Source: Prevotella sp.
GTDB lineage: Bacteria > Bacteroidota > Bacteroidia > Bacteroidales > Bacteroidaceae
Assembly: GCA_017475265.1 (NCBI GenBank)
Contig: JAFVFY010000003.1
Span: 44,661 to 108,660 of the forward strand
Direction of reading: 5' to 3'
Length of the DNA stretch: 64,000 nucleotides
Shown in pieces: positions 6,925-14,449 of the stretch. Every line of letters begins with the position of its first letter. The stretch's first letter is position 1. A model generated the notes under the pieces. That model did no database searches and was not told where the DNA came from. It saw only the letters and a program-made list of their open reading frames with translations. The translations under genes and the position numbers were made by a program.

Positions 6925-9231
6925 TCATTCGAATTGCAAGGCTGTACTGAATGTGAATGCTTTGGTACCAGCGTCGTATTTGAACTGGAGCCAGTCGTAA
7001 TCGGTAATCTTCAAGCGTAGGTTGGCAATCACTCCCGGCTTGTTGCGCATGGAGTAGCCAGCATTGACCACGAAACGCCCATGAGCGACACCACCGAGAA
7101 CCTGCAGCCTGTCCGTATCTATGAACTTGTGGCCGTTGTAGGCATCATCCCACGTCGCATCAATCATGAAGCCCTTTGGCAGCTTGACGGTTGCAGACAG
7201 CGTATGACGGTAGATATTGGCCTTGGTGTCATAAATGGAGCGGGATAGGAACCACAGCCATTTGTTGTAGTTGACATTGAGCCACAACTGAGGCACAAAA
7301 ATCTCTCCACCGATATTGTACTGAGCAACGGCTGTAGCGGACAGCCAGTCGGTGAGATTTTCCTTATATCCGATAAAAGGCGATACAGAGGTGCTTCCAT
7401 GGCCGTGCAGGTTGGCAGACACTGGAATCCATATTCTATACCTCAAAGGCTGTGTAATGCCATCGTAAACCTGCGCAGAGAGGCCACAGGGTAGCATAAG
7501 GAGTATGACCACAGCCAATTTCTTCAGCAGCTTACGGGCAATCGAATCTATCTTCTCACGGTTGCAGACGTGTTCCTCATGGATGGCCTCTGTAAGCTTT
7601 ATCATGCCGCTTGTATTCTTACGCATGTGGTCTGAGATTGCTTCAAGGCTCTGTTTCAATCCCTGCATGGCCTCACTCTGAGCGTTTGCCAGTTCGCATG
7701 CGGCTTGCCTGAGTTCCTTGTGTAGCTCTATGATGGTCTCCATTTCCTTTGACGGTGCAACTGTCACCGTTATTGGTTTCCCCTCCTTCTCTCTCTCTTT
7801 GGAGAAGAGTGAGAGAACGCCAGACAAGCCGATTGTGAGCAGTGAACCAGTAACGATCATCGGCACGTTTCCATTGAGGTTGCCGTAAGCGAAGATGGGA
7901 AGCCCTACACAGATAGACAGCAAGATTCCCCAAAACAGCCCAGCTTCGGACATCTTAACACCCTTGATGGCCCATATAGAAGGGAGCATGACACTACTGC
8001 GCAAAGTACCATACAGAAGGAACAGATACACGATGGTCATGCCTGGTATGTTGGCAATGATGATGGCAAAGATTGCTACTGCAATCATAGCCATCTTAGC
8101 CAGACGCCTTCCATCACCGAGGAAAAAGTGTAGTAATCGGTTGTCTAAAATACGGCCGCACCACTCCTTGCTTGCGAATATTCTGGAGCTGATGTCGTGG
8201 CCCGATACTGAGGACACCGCACACAGGATGCTATCGACGGTGCTCATGAGGCCGGAGAGAATCAGCAGCAGGAACGGGAACACGAACCACTTGGGCGCAA
8301 ACGCGATTACAGACGCTACATTGGTGAGTTGAGTGTCAGATATAGCTAAATGTGCCCCGGCAGCTATAAACCCAAGGAAAGACAAGGAAACGGGCACACA
8401 AGCGAAAATAAGTGCCGCGAACATCATGGACTTCTTCACTTCACCCTCTCTGATGGAGAAAACACGCTGCCAAAACATCTGGTCGCCAAAAGTGCCAGAC
8501 AATAGGCCGATGGCTGTTGGTATTCCGAATGACAGCATGACATTGATTCCGCTCTCGTCGGTGAGTGATCCGAAAGTTCCTGTCGCACCTGCGAGGCCAT
8601 CAGCGAACGTGCCAGGCTCTGTGTTACTGAATATGATAGGCAAGCCGACGGCCAGCACTACCACAATCCACAACATCTGCCAGAAGTCCGTCATGATGGA
8701 TGCCTTGATACCCTTGGCCACCGTATAGGCCAAAGGTATGAGGGCGAGGGCAAGCGTCGTACCGAAGAACGGGAGGCCACACAGCTTATGCAGGATGGTA
8801 GCACCTGCCAGCAGCTGGACGGCAAAGCTCAACGTCTGGAGTCCGAACGATTCCACAAGGTAGAGGTTGTGTGTACGGTTGGAATACTTCTCACGGATGA
8901 ACGCTGAGAACGTCCACCCGTCAGGCTTAATCTTACGCATCCAGCTTGCAAAGAAGCCGAACAGTACAAGTGTCAGCACGTTCGGTACAACGAACCAGAA
9001 CACGCCCGGCAGTCCCTGAGTGTAGGCTTTCTCTGCTGCTACGAACATCGAAGGCGCCCATACCCATGTAGCAGCTATGGAGAATGCGGCTATCCACCAA
9101 GGCATTTTCCTGTCTGCCACCAAATAGCTCTCTTTAGTTCCCTTTTCGCTGATGAACCTAACCAGGAGCATCAGCACGACGAAGTAGCCCGCAAGGAGCA
9201 AAACGCCGTCCATTTTAGTCAAAATTTCCAT
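6925..9231 (-). CDS. SLC5-type sodium:solute symporter fused to a barrel-like C-terminal domain
   Basis: 768 residues, far longer than the 450-550 usual for the sodium:solute symporter family. Residues 1 to about 485 form the symporter: many hydrophobic helices, ESYLVADRKMPWWIAAFSI near 34-52 and the LSGLMSTVDSILCAVSSVSG segment near the typical sodium-site helix. Residues about 500-565 are a charged helical linker. Residues about 569-587 are a hydrophobic run ending CGLSAQ, like a Bacteroidota signal peptide with a signal peptidase I site. Residues 588-768 alternate polar and aromatic/hydrophobic residues like an outer-membrane beta-barrel and end in FE. A transporter in a phage cassette is unusual. 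Fusion of two genes by stop loss is an alternative. Confidence 0.78.
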   Translation of the reverse strand: MEILTKMDGVLLLAGYFVVLMLLVRFISEKGTKESYLVADRKMPWWIAAFSIAATWVWAPSMFVAAEKAYTQGLPGVFWFVVPNVLTLVLFGFFASWMRKIKPDGWTFSAFIREKYSNRTHNLYLVESFGLQTLSFAVQLLAGATILHKLCGLPFFGTTLALALIPLAYTVAKGIKASIMTDFWQMLWIVVVLAVGLPIIFSNTEPGTFADGLAGATGTFGSLTDESGINVMLSFGIPTAIGLLSGTFGDQMFWQRVFSIREGEVKKSMMFAALIFACVPVSLSFLGFIAAGAHLAISDTQLTNVASVIAFAPKWFVFPFLLLILSGLMSTVDSILCAVSSVSGHDISSRIFASKEWCGRILDNRLLHFFLGDGRRLAKMAMIAVAIFAIIIANIPGMTIVYLFLLYGTLRSSVMLPSIWAIKGVKMSEAGLFWGILLSICVGLPIFAYGNLNGNVPMIVTGSLLTIGLSGVLSLFSKEREKEGKPITVTVAPSKEMETIIELHKELRQAACELANAQSEAMQGLKQSLEAISDHMRKNTSGMIKLTEAIHEEHVCNREKIDSIARKLLKKLAVVILLMLPCGLSAQVYDGITQPLRYRIWIPVSANLHGHGSTSVSPFIGYKENLTDWLSATAVAQYNIGGEIFVPQLWLNVNYNKWLWFLSRSIYDTKANIYRHTLSATVKLPKGFMIDATWDDAYNGHKFIDTDRLQVLGGVAHGRFVVNAGYSMRNKPGVIANLRLKITDYDWLQFKYDAGTKAFTFSTALQFE

Positions 9232-9312
9232 AGTTCTTTTTTATGTAACATTTGTAACGTTGCAAAATTAGTAATTTCCGTGCGTATTACGCACTATAGA
9301 AGGGCAAAAAAT

Positions 9313-9453
9313 TCATTCTGCCAAATAGTTTTTAATTTCATTAACAAACTGCTCCACACTCCTCACCACAACGTAACTGTTGCCGTGAGCCTCCGCGTCT
9401 GCCTGACACTGGCGGTGGATGCCACCGTTCCCTGCGGTTTTCCGCAGGGCTTC
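9313..9453 (-). other. Possible small ORF or remnant without an ATG, 46 codons
   Basis: The reading frame from 9453 to the TGA at 9313-9315 reads EALRKTAGNGGIHRQCQADA, then about 26 residues ending EIKNYLAE. It looks coding in composition but has no ATG; only CTG or internal GTG codons could start it, and an in-frame TAA lies just upstream. It could be a remnant, a frameshifted 3' end or a non-ATG gene. The 248-bp gap between the symporter and SSB holds otherwise only the hairpin at 9430-9449 and an AT-rich stretch. Confidence 0.3.
9430..9449 (-). terminator. GC-rich hairpin downstream of SSB
   Basis: CCCTGCGG-TTTT-CCGCAGGG, a perfect 8-bp stem with a 4-nt loop, 30 nt beyond the SSB stop on the minus strand. 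No T-run follows on that strand, so it may be an mRNA-stabilising or partial termination hairpin. It differs in sequence from the six-copy phage repeat family. Confidence 0.45.
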
Positions 9454-9479
9454 TTATGCCTATTCTCAGTGCCATGGTG

Positions 9480-9857
9480 TCAGAAGGTGAGTTGGTCGCC
9501 GTTGCTTGGCTGGTTGTTATTGGAAGGCTTGGGGTCGAGCAGCTCCAGCACATCGACGTGAATCTCCGTAACGTAGCACTTGCGCCCCTGGTTGTCATCA
9601 TACGAGCGGGTCTTTATCTTCCCCTCGATGTAGAGCTTGGAGCCCTTATGCACATACTTGGCCACCACGTCGGCGGTCTTTCCCCATGCGATGATGTTGT
9701 GCCACTCCGTGCGCTCTGGCACCTGCGTACCGTTCTGCAGGGTGTAGCCCCTCTCTGTCGTGGCGAGTGGGAACTGTGCCACGCTGCCGTTTGAATAGGT
9801 CTGCACTTTCGGGTCATTGCCGACGTTACCGACCAATATCGCTTTGTTTATTGCCAT
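9480..9857 (-). CDS. ssb: Single-stranded DNA-binding protein
   Basis: 125 residues. Starts MAINKAILVGNVGNDPKVQ and keeps the OB-fold pattern through residue about 108 (FPLATTERGY, RTEWHNIIAWGKTADVVAKY, KLYIEGKIKTRSYDD). The short linker ends DQLTF instead of the acidic DDDIPF-type tip of housekeeping SSBs, so contacts with host SSB-interacting proteins may be altered. It protects ssDNA during phage replication and RecT annealing. A conserved AT-rich motif lies about 25-35 nt upstream of the start, shared with the HAD gene at 13935. Confidence 0.93.
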   Translation of the reverse strand: MAINKAILVGNVGNDPKVQTYSNGSVAQFPLATTERGYTLQNGTQVPERTEWHNIIAWGKTADVVAKYVHKGSKLYIEGKIKTRSYDDNQGRKCYVTEIHVDVLELLDPKPSNNNQPSNGDQLTF

Positions 9858-9880
9858 AAAGATTGTACTATTAAGATATT

Positions 9881-9892
9881 ATTACTATACAC
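9881..9892 (-). promoter_or_regulatory. Shared upstream motif of ssb
   Basis: ATTACTATACAC (plus strand) occurs here and again at 13954-13965, each time 20-35 nt upstream of a minus-strand start codon. It does not match the host TTTG/TAnnTTTG promoter and could be a phage-specific control site. Confidence 0.35.
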
Positions 9893-9912
9893 TCCCATAC
9901 AAGAGGATAGTA

Positions 9913-10398
9913 CTATTGTTCACCATTGTAGCGGAAGTCCGTAAAGTGGATGATGATACCACTGTACACGCCACGGTTCATGCCCTGGCCGAAGAACCAG
10001 TCCTTGAACTCTTCGAGCGTCATGCCGTCATTCCGGGCCAGTGTCGCAATGTCCGTGAACCTCTTGCCGTCGATGACACATTTCAGCTCGTCGGTGGCAC
10101 GGTCGTACTTCATCGTGAAACGCTGGTACCCGGCCTTGCAATACTCCTTGATGACCTTCTGTTTCACGCCTCTGCCGTAGGGCCTGCCGTCCCACTCGCG
10201 GACTGACAGCACATAGCCTTTGTCGTTCACCTTGTCGATGTTGAGCACCCATCCGTCGTAGCGGCCTCTGCAAGTGTGAATCTTTCTGCCGTCCAGCAGC
10301 TTCTCTTTGAAATGGGTTGGCTTTCCCGCATGGATGGCGGTTTTCGGGTAGTGGTGCGACAGCATCAGTACCACGGTCTTGTTTCTTGTCGTTTCCAT
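9913..10398 (-). CDS. ASCH/PUA-like phage protein
   Basis: 161 residues, starting METTRNKTVVLMLSHHYPKT. The segment GKPTHFKEKLLDGRKIHTCR near residues 25-45 resembles the ASCH motif (F..kl..G.K.hT.R) of PUA-like RNA-binding domains common in phages and Bacteroidota mobile elements. The centre (YVLSVREWDGRPYGRG) is beta-rich, and the end is WFFGQGMNRGVYSGIIIHF. It lies between the beta-helix gene (13 bp away) and ssb. Function is unknown; ASCH proteins are thought to bind or modify RNA or nucleotides. Confidence 0.6.
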   Translation of the reverse strand: METTRNKTVVLMLSHHYPKTAIHAGKPTHFKEKLLDGRKIHTCRGRYDGWVLNIDKVNDKGYVLSVREWDGRPYGRGVKQKVIKEYCKAGYQRFTMKYDRATDELKCVIDGKRFTDIATLARNDGMTLEEFKDWFFGQGMNRGVYSGIIIHFTDFRYNGEQ

Positions 10399-10411
10399 AT
10401 TGTGCTTGCTG

Positions 10412-11731
10412 TTAGTCTAACATTACTCCTTTCACCGGGAACTTTCTATTCATATCAGATGCAAGCCAGAACGAGCGGAACGGCCCGTATGCAGTGACGA
10501 CGGCATCACGTGTGATTTCAATGGCGTACTGGTTGCTGTACTTCGTCTCAACGGTGGAACCGTCGGGCGTCGGCACGTCACCTGCTGTCTGTAGGTCATA
10601 GATGGGACAGGCCACCGTGGCGCGGAACGGACCAGTATAGCGGATAAGTGGCTGCTCGTTCTTGCGGGAATCATAGTAATAGCCCGCCTGAAGGGTGGCG
10701 CGTAGGTCGGCATCCTCAACGTTGGTCTCGATGGCACAGGGGCAGTTGCTGATGGAGCCGTCGATGCGGAGGTCTGTACACCAGTTATGGTACTCCGTCT
10801 GCCTGTAGTTCATGGCGCGTATGCCTATGCCGAAATTGCTGATCCTGGAGTTGATGCGTACACAGGTGATGTAGGCAAGGTCTGTTGTGAGCTGTCTGTT
10901 TTCAACAGGATTGATGCAGATGCCGCAGCCCGTGGCGCTTCCGTATGCCCCCTTGACGCTGGTGTTGATGGTGAGCCCCCAAATGCGCTGCCCTGCCTCG
11001 TCGGCATGTACCTCGATGCAATTCTGCGTGTAGTTCTTACAGAGCGACACGTCAAAGCTGCCGCCCTCGATGGTGACGGCGTTCTGGTAGCTTTCGCTGA
11101 CAGCAACACTGAGGAGTGTGATGTCCTTATCGGAGAAGATGATGGTATTGTTCATCATCCCCACGCCTGTCTGTTCCATTGACAGCTTCATGTCGGAGCC
11201 GTGCAGGATCAAGCGCTTCTCCCTGCTCAGTAGGAGCGGGGCGGTGATGTAGAACGGTTTCGTCGGGAAGTGCAGTTCCCTGAAAGACGAGTCAAGGGCA
11301 TATTGCAGCGCGTCGGTCTCGTCGATGCGCTGTCCGACATAGATACCGTACTGGTTGCTGACTACCTCGCAGCCGCTGGCGAACCATCCGACATTACCGG
11401 GACAGTCGAAGGTGCCTTGGACGCTGAGTTTGCTGAACACCTTGCGGTCTGCATGGATGATGGTGTTACGTCCTATCAGCGTGCCGTTGCTGATGCTGCC
11501 ACCGTCCTTGAACTGGAGGGTGACGTTTGGCGGCAGCGTGACCGTCTCACCGTTGAGGTCGTAGGCGGTGCTGATGGTGTAGGTCTTATCGGCCTTGGTG
11601 ACGGTCTCGGCGAGCGTTTTCTTCTTGTTCCGCTCTGCGATGGGTACTGGCTTCAGGTCGGTCAGCACCAGTTCTTTCTTTACTGCCTTTTGTGAGAGGG
11701 CAGCGATTCGTTTAGATGTTTTCTCGTCCAT
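10412..11731 (-). CDS. Predicted beta-helix (pectate-lyase-fold) protein
   Basis: 439 residues. A short helical N-terminus is followed by repeating strands of right-handed parallel beta-helix character: VTLPPNVTLQFKDGGSIS near 70-87, then NGTLIGRNTIIHA, and later turns rich in Asn/Gly with I/V spacing. No signal peptide is seen. Such folds are typical of phage tail spikes or adhesins that bind or cut surface polysaccharide. The gene, however, lies among replication and accessory genes, far from the terminase-portal region. It may be a misplaced receptor-binding protein or a lysogenic conversion gene. No catalytic residues are identifiable by eye. Confidence 0.6.
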   Translation of the reverse strand: MDEKTSKRIAALSQKAVKKELVLTDLKPVPIAERNKKKTLAETVTKADKTYTISTAYDLNGETVTLPPNVTLQFKDGGSISNGTLIGRNTIIHADRKVFSKLSVQGTFDCPGNVGWFASGCEVVSNQYGIYVGQRIDETDALQYALDSSFRELHFPTKPFYITAPLLLSREKRLILHGSDMKLSMEQTGVGMMNNTIIFSDKDITLLSVAVSESYQNAVTIEGGSFDVSLCKNYTQNCIEVHADEAGQRIWGLTINTSVKGAYGSATGCGICINPVENRQLTTDLAYITCVRINSRISNFGIGIRAMNYRQTEYHNWCTDLRIDGSISNCPCAIETNVEDADLRATLQAGYYYDSRKNEQPLIRYTGPFRATVACPIYDLQTAGDVPTPDGSTVETKYSNQYAIEITRDAVVTAYGPFRSFWLASDMNRKFPVKGVMLD

Positions 11732-11743
11732 GGTTTTAGGGGT

Positions 11744-12220
11744 TTAATCGAATAATGATAATTGAATTGTCTCAGTCTGCTTCTTGGCTGTTGCCTTGGT
11801 GCAGGGTTTTGTTCCGCTTACTGGAGCAGGCTTTGGTGTAGGGGTTTCAGTATATCCGAGAGGGGCGTGCTCTTTCTTCCACAAGGAATAGAACTCGTCG
11901 AGTGAATCCGTTCTGAGGCAGTTGCGCCCGGTGTCCCAATGGGCTTTCTTGAACGCCTCGCACTGGCTCGTTTCGGAAACTTTCGGAACGCTTTCTTCAA
12001 TTTCTGGTACGCTTTTGGCAATTTTCGGAACACTTTTGGAATTTTCCGCTTCCTCTGGCGTGTCGTACACATGACCAGGAGTGAAGAGGGCTGTCGGGTT
12101 CTGGCCCTGTAGCGGAATCCTCACAGCCGTCATCCCAAACATATCATTCTCCTTGACAACGTTGCCTTGCAGCACCTTGCCATACCAAAGAACATATACC
12201 GTCTGTCCTTCTGTTCTCAT
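11744..12220 (-). CDS. Phage protein with C-terminal clamp-binding motif
   Basis: 158 residues, starting MRTEGQTVYVLWYGKVLQGN, an SH3-like beta-rich start. A short repetitive segment near residues 60-85 alternates KSVPKIA, KSVPEIEE and SVPKVSE. The C-terminus is TIQLSLFD; QLSLF is the canonical bacterial sliding-clamp-binding pentapeptide, suggesting recruitment to the DnaN clamp. Two other prophage proteins end the same way. No enzymatic motif is seen. The gene is 12 bp upstream of the beta-helix gene. Confidence 0.65.
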   Translation of the reverse strand: MRTEGQTVYVLWYGKVLQGNVVKENDMFGMTAVRIPLQGQNPTALFTPGHVYDTPEEAENSKSVPKIAKSVPEIEESVPKVSETSQCEAFKKAHWDTGRNCLRTDSLDEFYSLWKKEHAPLGYTETPTPKPAPVSGTKPCTKATAKKQTETIQLSLFD

Positions 12221-12275
12221 ACATTCATGCGATTATTTGCGATTTATCGGCTTTTCTCACTGACAGACTGGTTTC

Positions 12276-12668
12276 TCACCGTTGGCGCGGATTGCTGCGG
12301 ATGCGGTGCCAGTAATTGGTCTTTCCGTGGCCTCCGTGCTTCCTGTATGGGTGCAGCCTCTCGATGTACTGAGGACATTCTGGCTTTGCCGGGAGCAACA
12401 GGGGCTCAACATAGCACATCTTATCCACCACATATTGAAGCTTCAGAGTCATTGACTCCAAATGCTCTAACATATCTGGAACCTGGGCAAGATAGCCGAC
12501 TACTAACTGGCCGTCCTTCAGGTCACCTCTTTTTTCTGCTTCACAGATCAGCTCTTTCACCTTCTCTGCTACCAGATTGGCATCAAGGCCAGTTTCTTCT
12601 GCAATCGTAAGGACGCATAACTCAAAGTTGCCGTACGATATGGTCATATACTTACGTTCGTACATCAT
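12276..12668 (-). CDS. Hypothetical phage protein, 130 aa
   Basis: Starts MMYERKYMTISYGNFELCVL; internal ATGs at codons 2 and 8 are also possible starts. The first 75 residues look helical (ETGLDANLVAEKVKELIC). The C-terminus is basic and His/Arg-rich (RLHPYRKHGGHGKTNYWHR), which may bind nucleic acid. No family is recognised. It lies between the DUF5131 gene and the clamp-motif protein on the same strand. Confidence 0.55.
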   Translation of the reverse strand: MMYERKYMTISYGNFELCVLTIAEETGLDANLVAEKVKELICEAEKRGDLKDGQLVVGYLAQVPDMLEHLESMTLKLQYVVDKMCYVEPLLLPAKPECPQYIERLHPYRKHGGHGKTNYWHRIRSNPRQR

Positions 12669-12700
12669 ACGTCAGCCTCCTTATCCTTGAACCGTTGTGC

Positions 12701-13453
12701 TCATACCTCATACTTTCTTGGTGTCGGATATTGTTTCCACTCTCTGCCGTCGAGCATACAGCCATTGTCTTTCTTGTTGCTCTTGTGGCCGTTCTCTCCG
12801 TAGGCTCCCCACTGCTTGAAGAAGAAAGGTACATTGGCCTTGACGCAACGGTCTCTGAGGTCACGGAAGCAGTCTGCGGGTGTGTGCCTTGCGCATGATC
12901 CGCTCTCGCCTCCAGTGATAACCCAATCAATGCCGTCAAGGTTGATGTTATCCAAATAGCCCATAAGAGGCTCACAGCTGAGGAAGCGGACGGGTGCTTT
13001 CTCTATCCATCTGAGCCAGTCGATGCGGTCATAGTAATTGAAGCTCTCACAGGTGACACCCAGCCATGCGTTCTGAGGAACACCTTCACTTGCACCACCC
13101 ATGAAGTATTTCGCCATTCTCTCAGCCCTCTTTGTGAGTATCTGGAAGGTGTGCTGTGGATTCTCGCGTATCACCTGCATCACCTGGTCGATGTAGTCAC
13201 AGGGTACGTCACGGTGGAACAGGTCGCCCATGGAGCAGACGAACACCATGCTTGGCTTCTTCCACTTGTAGGGGTCTTTCAGCACGTCGGGGTTCAATGT
13301 AGGCTTGAAGCCGTTCTCATAGCTCTTGATGTGGTTGCCCTGCAATCTGCGGGCCATCACTTCGGCATAGCAATGTTCACATGCCGAGCTTACCTTGGTG
13401 CAACCGTGCATTGGTTGCCAGACTTTATCAGTCCATTCAATCTTTGTTGCCAT
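12701..13453 (-). CDS. DUF5131 / phage Gp37-Gp68 family protein
   Basis: 250 residues. The N-terminus has the family signature IEWTDKVWQPMHGCTKVSSACEHC broken over residues 5-28, with cysteines 18, 25 and 28. Family members look like remote radical-SAM-type proteins and often ligate a metal cluster through these cysteines. FVCSMGDLFHRDVP near 70-83, QILTKRAERM near 104-113 and WVITGGESG near 175-183 are further conserved blocks. Function is unknown; the family is frequent in phages and near DNA-modification or defence genes. Confidence 0.82.
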   Translation of the reverse strand: MATKIEWTDKVWQPMHGCTKVSSACEHCYAEVMARRLQGNHIKSYENGFKPTLNPDVLKDPYKWKKPSMVFVCSMGDLFHRDVPCDYIDQVMQVIRENPQHTFQILTKRAERMAKYFMGGASEGVPQNAWLGVTCESFNYYDRIDWLRWIEKAPVRFLSCEPLMGYLDNINLDGIDWVITGGESGSCARHTPADCFRDLRDRCVKANVPFFFKQWGAYGENGHKSNKKDNGCMLDGREWKQYPTPRKYEV

Positions 13454-13464
13454 GATTTAATATT

Positions 13465-13935
13465 TTATTGAAAAATAAATGACGGTTGTTTCACTGTGAT
13501 ATGCGTCCGAGGTGTCGATGGTAGTACGTTCATCATCTCCAGCAGTTGCTCCACACCGTCCCAATCTACAAACGGGCGTTTGCTCTTTTCGGGGTCGAAC
13601 TTGGTTGGGATGCCCAGACAATGGTCGTCGATGTAGATGTCTGCCGTCAGTTTCTTGCTGCGGTACTTTTCCAATGGGTTGCGGTTGATACCGACGAATG
13701 TAAGTCCGTTGTCCTCCACCCATTTCAGCATATCATCCCATCGTTCCTTAACGATAGGCAGTTCAAACTCACCATCTCGCTCGATGCCAGTCATAAGCAC
13801 CAGCGAATGACCTTCAGCCAACAGGCGTTTCAACACGGGCACAGCTCCGATGTCCTCGCCTGTACCTTCAGGATAACAATACGTGACGCATGTGCCGTTA
13901 AAATCAACGGCTACAACAAGTTTCTTTTTGCACAT
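13465..13935 (-). CDS. HAD-like phosphatase domain protein
   Basis: 156 residues. The motif I region reads VVAVDFNGTCVTY (residues 7-19): the nucleophile Asp is kept, but the second Asp of DxDGT is Asn. Motif II is LVLMTGIERDGE near 45-56, and motif IV is ADIYIDDHCLG near 98-108. This matches small Bacteroidota HAD hydrolases of the BT0820-like group. The Asp-to-Asn change removes the usual general acid/base, so activity may be lowered or altered. The C-terminal 25 residues are extra. It starts 30 nt downstream of the motif shared with ssb. Confidence 0.75.
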   Translation of the reverse strand: MCKKKLVVAVDFNGTCVTYCYPEGTGEDIGAVPVLKRLLAEGHSLVLMTGIERDGEFELPIVKERWDDMLKWVEDNGLTFVGINRNPLEKYRSKKLTADIYIDDHCLGIPTKFDPEKSKRPFVDWDGVEQLLEMMNVLPSTPRTHITVKQPSFIFQ

Positions 13936-13953
13936 ACTACAATGATATTAAAT

Positions 13954-13965
13954 ATTACTATACAC
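13954..13965 (-). promoter_or_regulatory. Shared upstream motif of the HAD gene
   Basis: Second copy of ATTACTATACAC, within AATATTACTATACACAATAC, upstream of the HAD gene start at 13935. See 9881-9892. It lies in a 72-bp AT-rich gap that holds no gene. Confidence 0.35.
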
Positions 13966-14007
13966 AATACTCTGTTACTTAGTACTACTCAGAGATTACT
14001 TGCGAGG

Positions 14008-14231
14008 CTATTGCTCAATAAGTGGAATGATATTGGCTTTCTTCAACTCGTCATAGAGGAACAGACGGCCTTTCTGCGTCCACTCTGAGTTGTACTTGAT
14101 TTCCTTCCGGCCATCCCTTCGGGTGATCTCGACGGGCTTAGAGTGCCTGTAGCCCTGCGAAATTCAAGGTCGCCACATTCCCATTTGTTATTATCGAGGC
14201 GTCTGCCTCTGACTTTGATAATTCTATTCAT
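14008..14231 (-). pseudogene. YopX-like phage protein, frameshifted
   Basis: The ATG at 14231 opens MNRIIKVRGRRLDNNKWECG, the standard YopX N-terminus (IKfRGrrldn.eWv.Gdl). After residue about 24 this frame turns into Arg/Ser-rich nonsense. A shift of one base near 14158-14165 opens a coherent frame reading ISQGYRHSKPVEITRRDGRK, then a stretch ending LYDELKKANIIPLIEQ and TAG at 14008-14010. That second frame is preceded by TGA and has no start codon. Together they look like one ~75-residue protein broken by an indel. Sequencing error cannot be excluded. Confidence 0.6.
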
Positions 14232-14233
14232 GA

Positions 14234-14449
14234 TTACTCTTTGATTACGATTACTAAATCACCTCCAATCTGGAAGCCTTTCTCGAATAGCTCCTTGCAC
14301 CGCTTGGGGACATTGGCCCACCTGCTCTTGTGCTTGGAGAAGCATGTGCAGAATCCCATCGTGTCCTCACGCCCGGCAAGGAAGAAGGGGCAGGTTCCGC
14401 ACATCGTCGGCATTTCATAGAAGGTATGTCCGTTAATAGTCATCTCCAA
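14234..14449 (-). CDS. Small cysteine-rich phage protein, 71 aa
   Basis: Starts MEMTINGHTFYEMPTMCGTC. The cysteine pairs CGTC and CTC plus a single Cys near KRCKEL suggest a zinc knuckle. The start region overlaps the end of the methylase-like gene by 17 bp, or 11 bp if translation starts at the third codon. Similar short cysteine-rich proteins are common in Bacteroidota prophages. No function is known. Confidence 0.65.
   Translation of the reverse strand: MEMTINGHTFYEMPTMCGTCPFFLAGREDTMGFCTCFSKHKSRWANVPKRCKELFEKGFQIGGDLVIVIKE

Noticed and set aside
9341-9601. 86-aa minus-strand frame overlapping the SSB 3' end
   Set aside because: Arg/Pro-rich, out of frame with SSB, and its sense matches no protein pattern. 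The other frame ending at 9313 is more coding-like.
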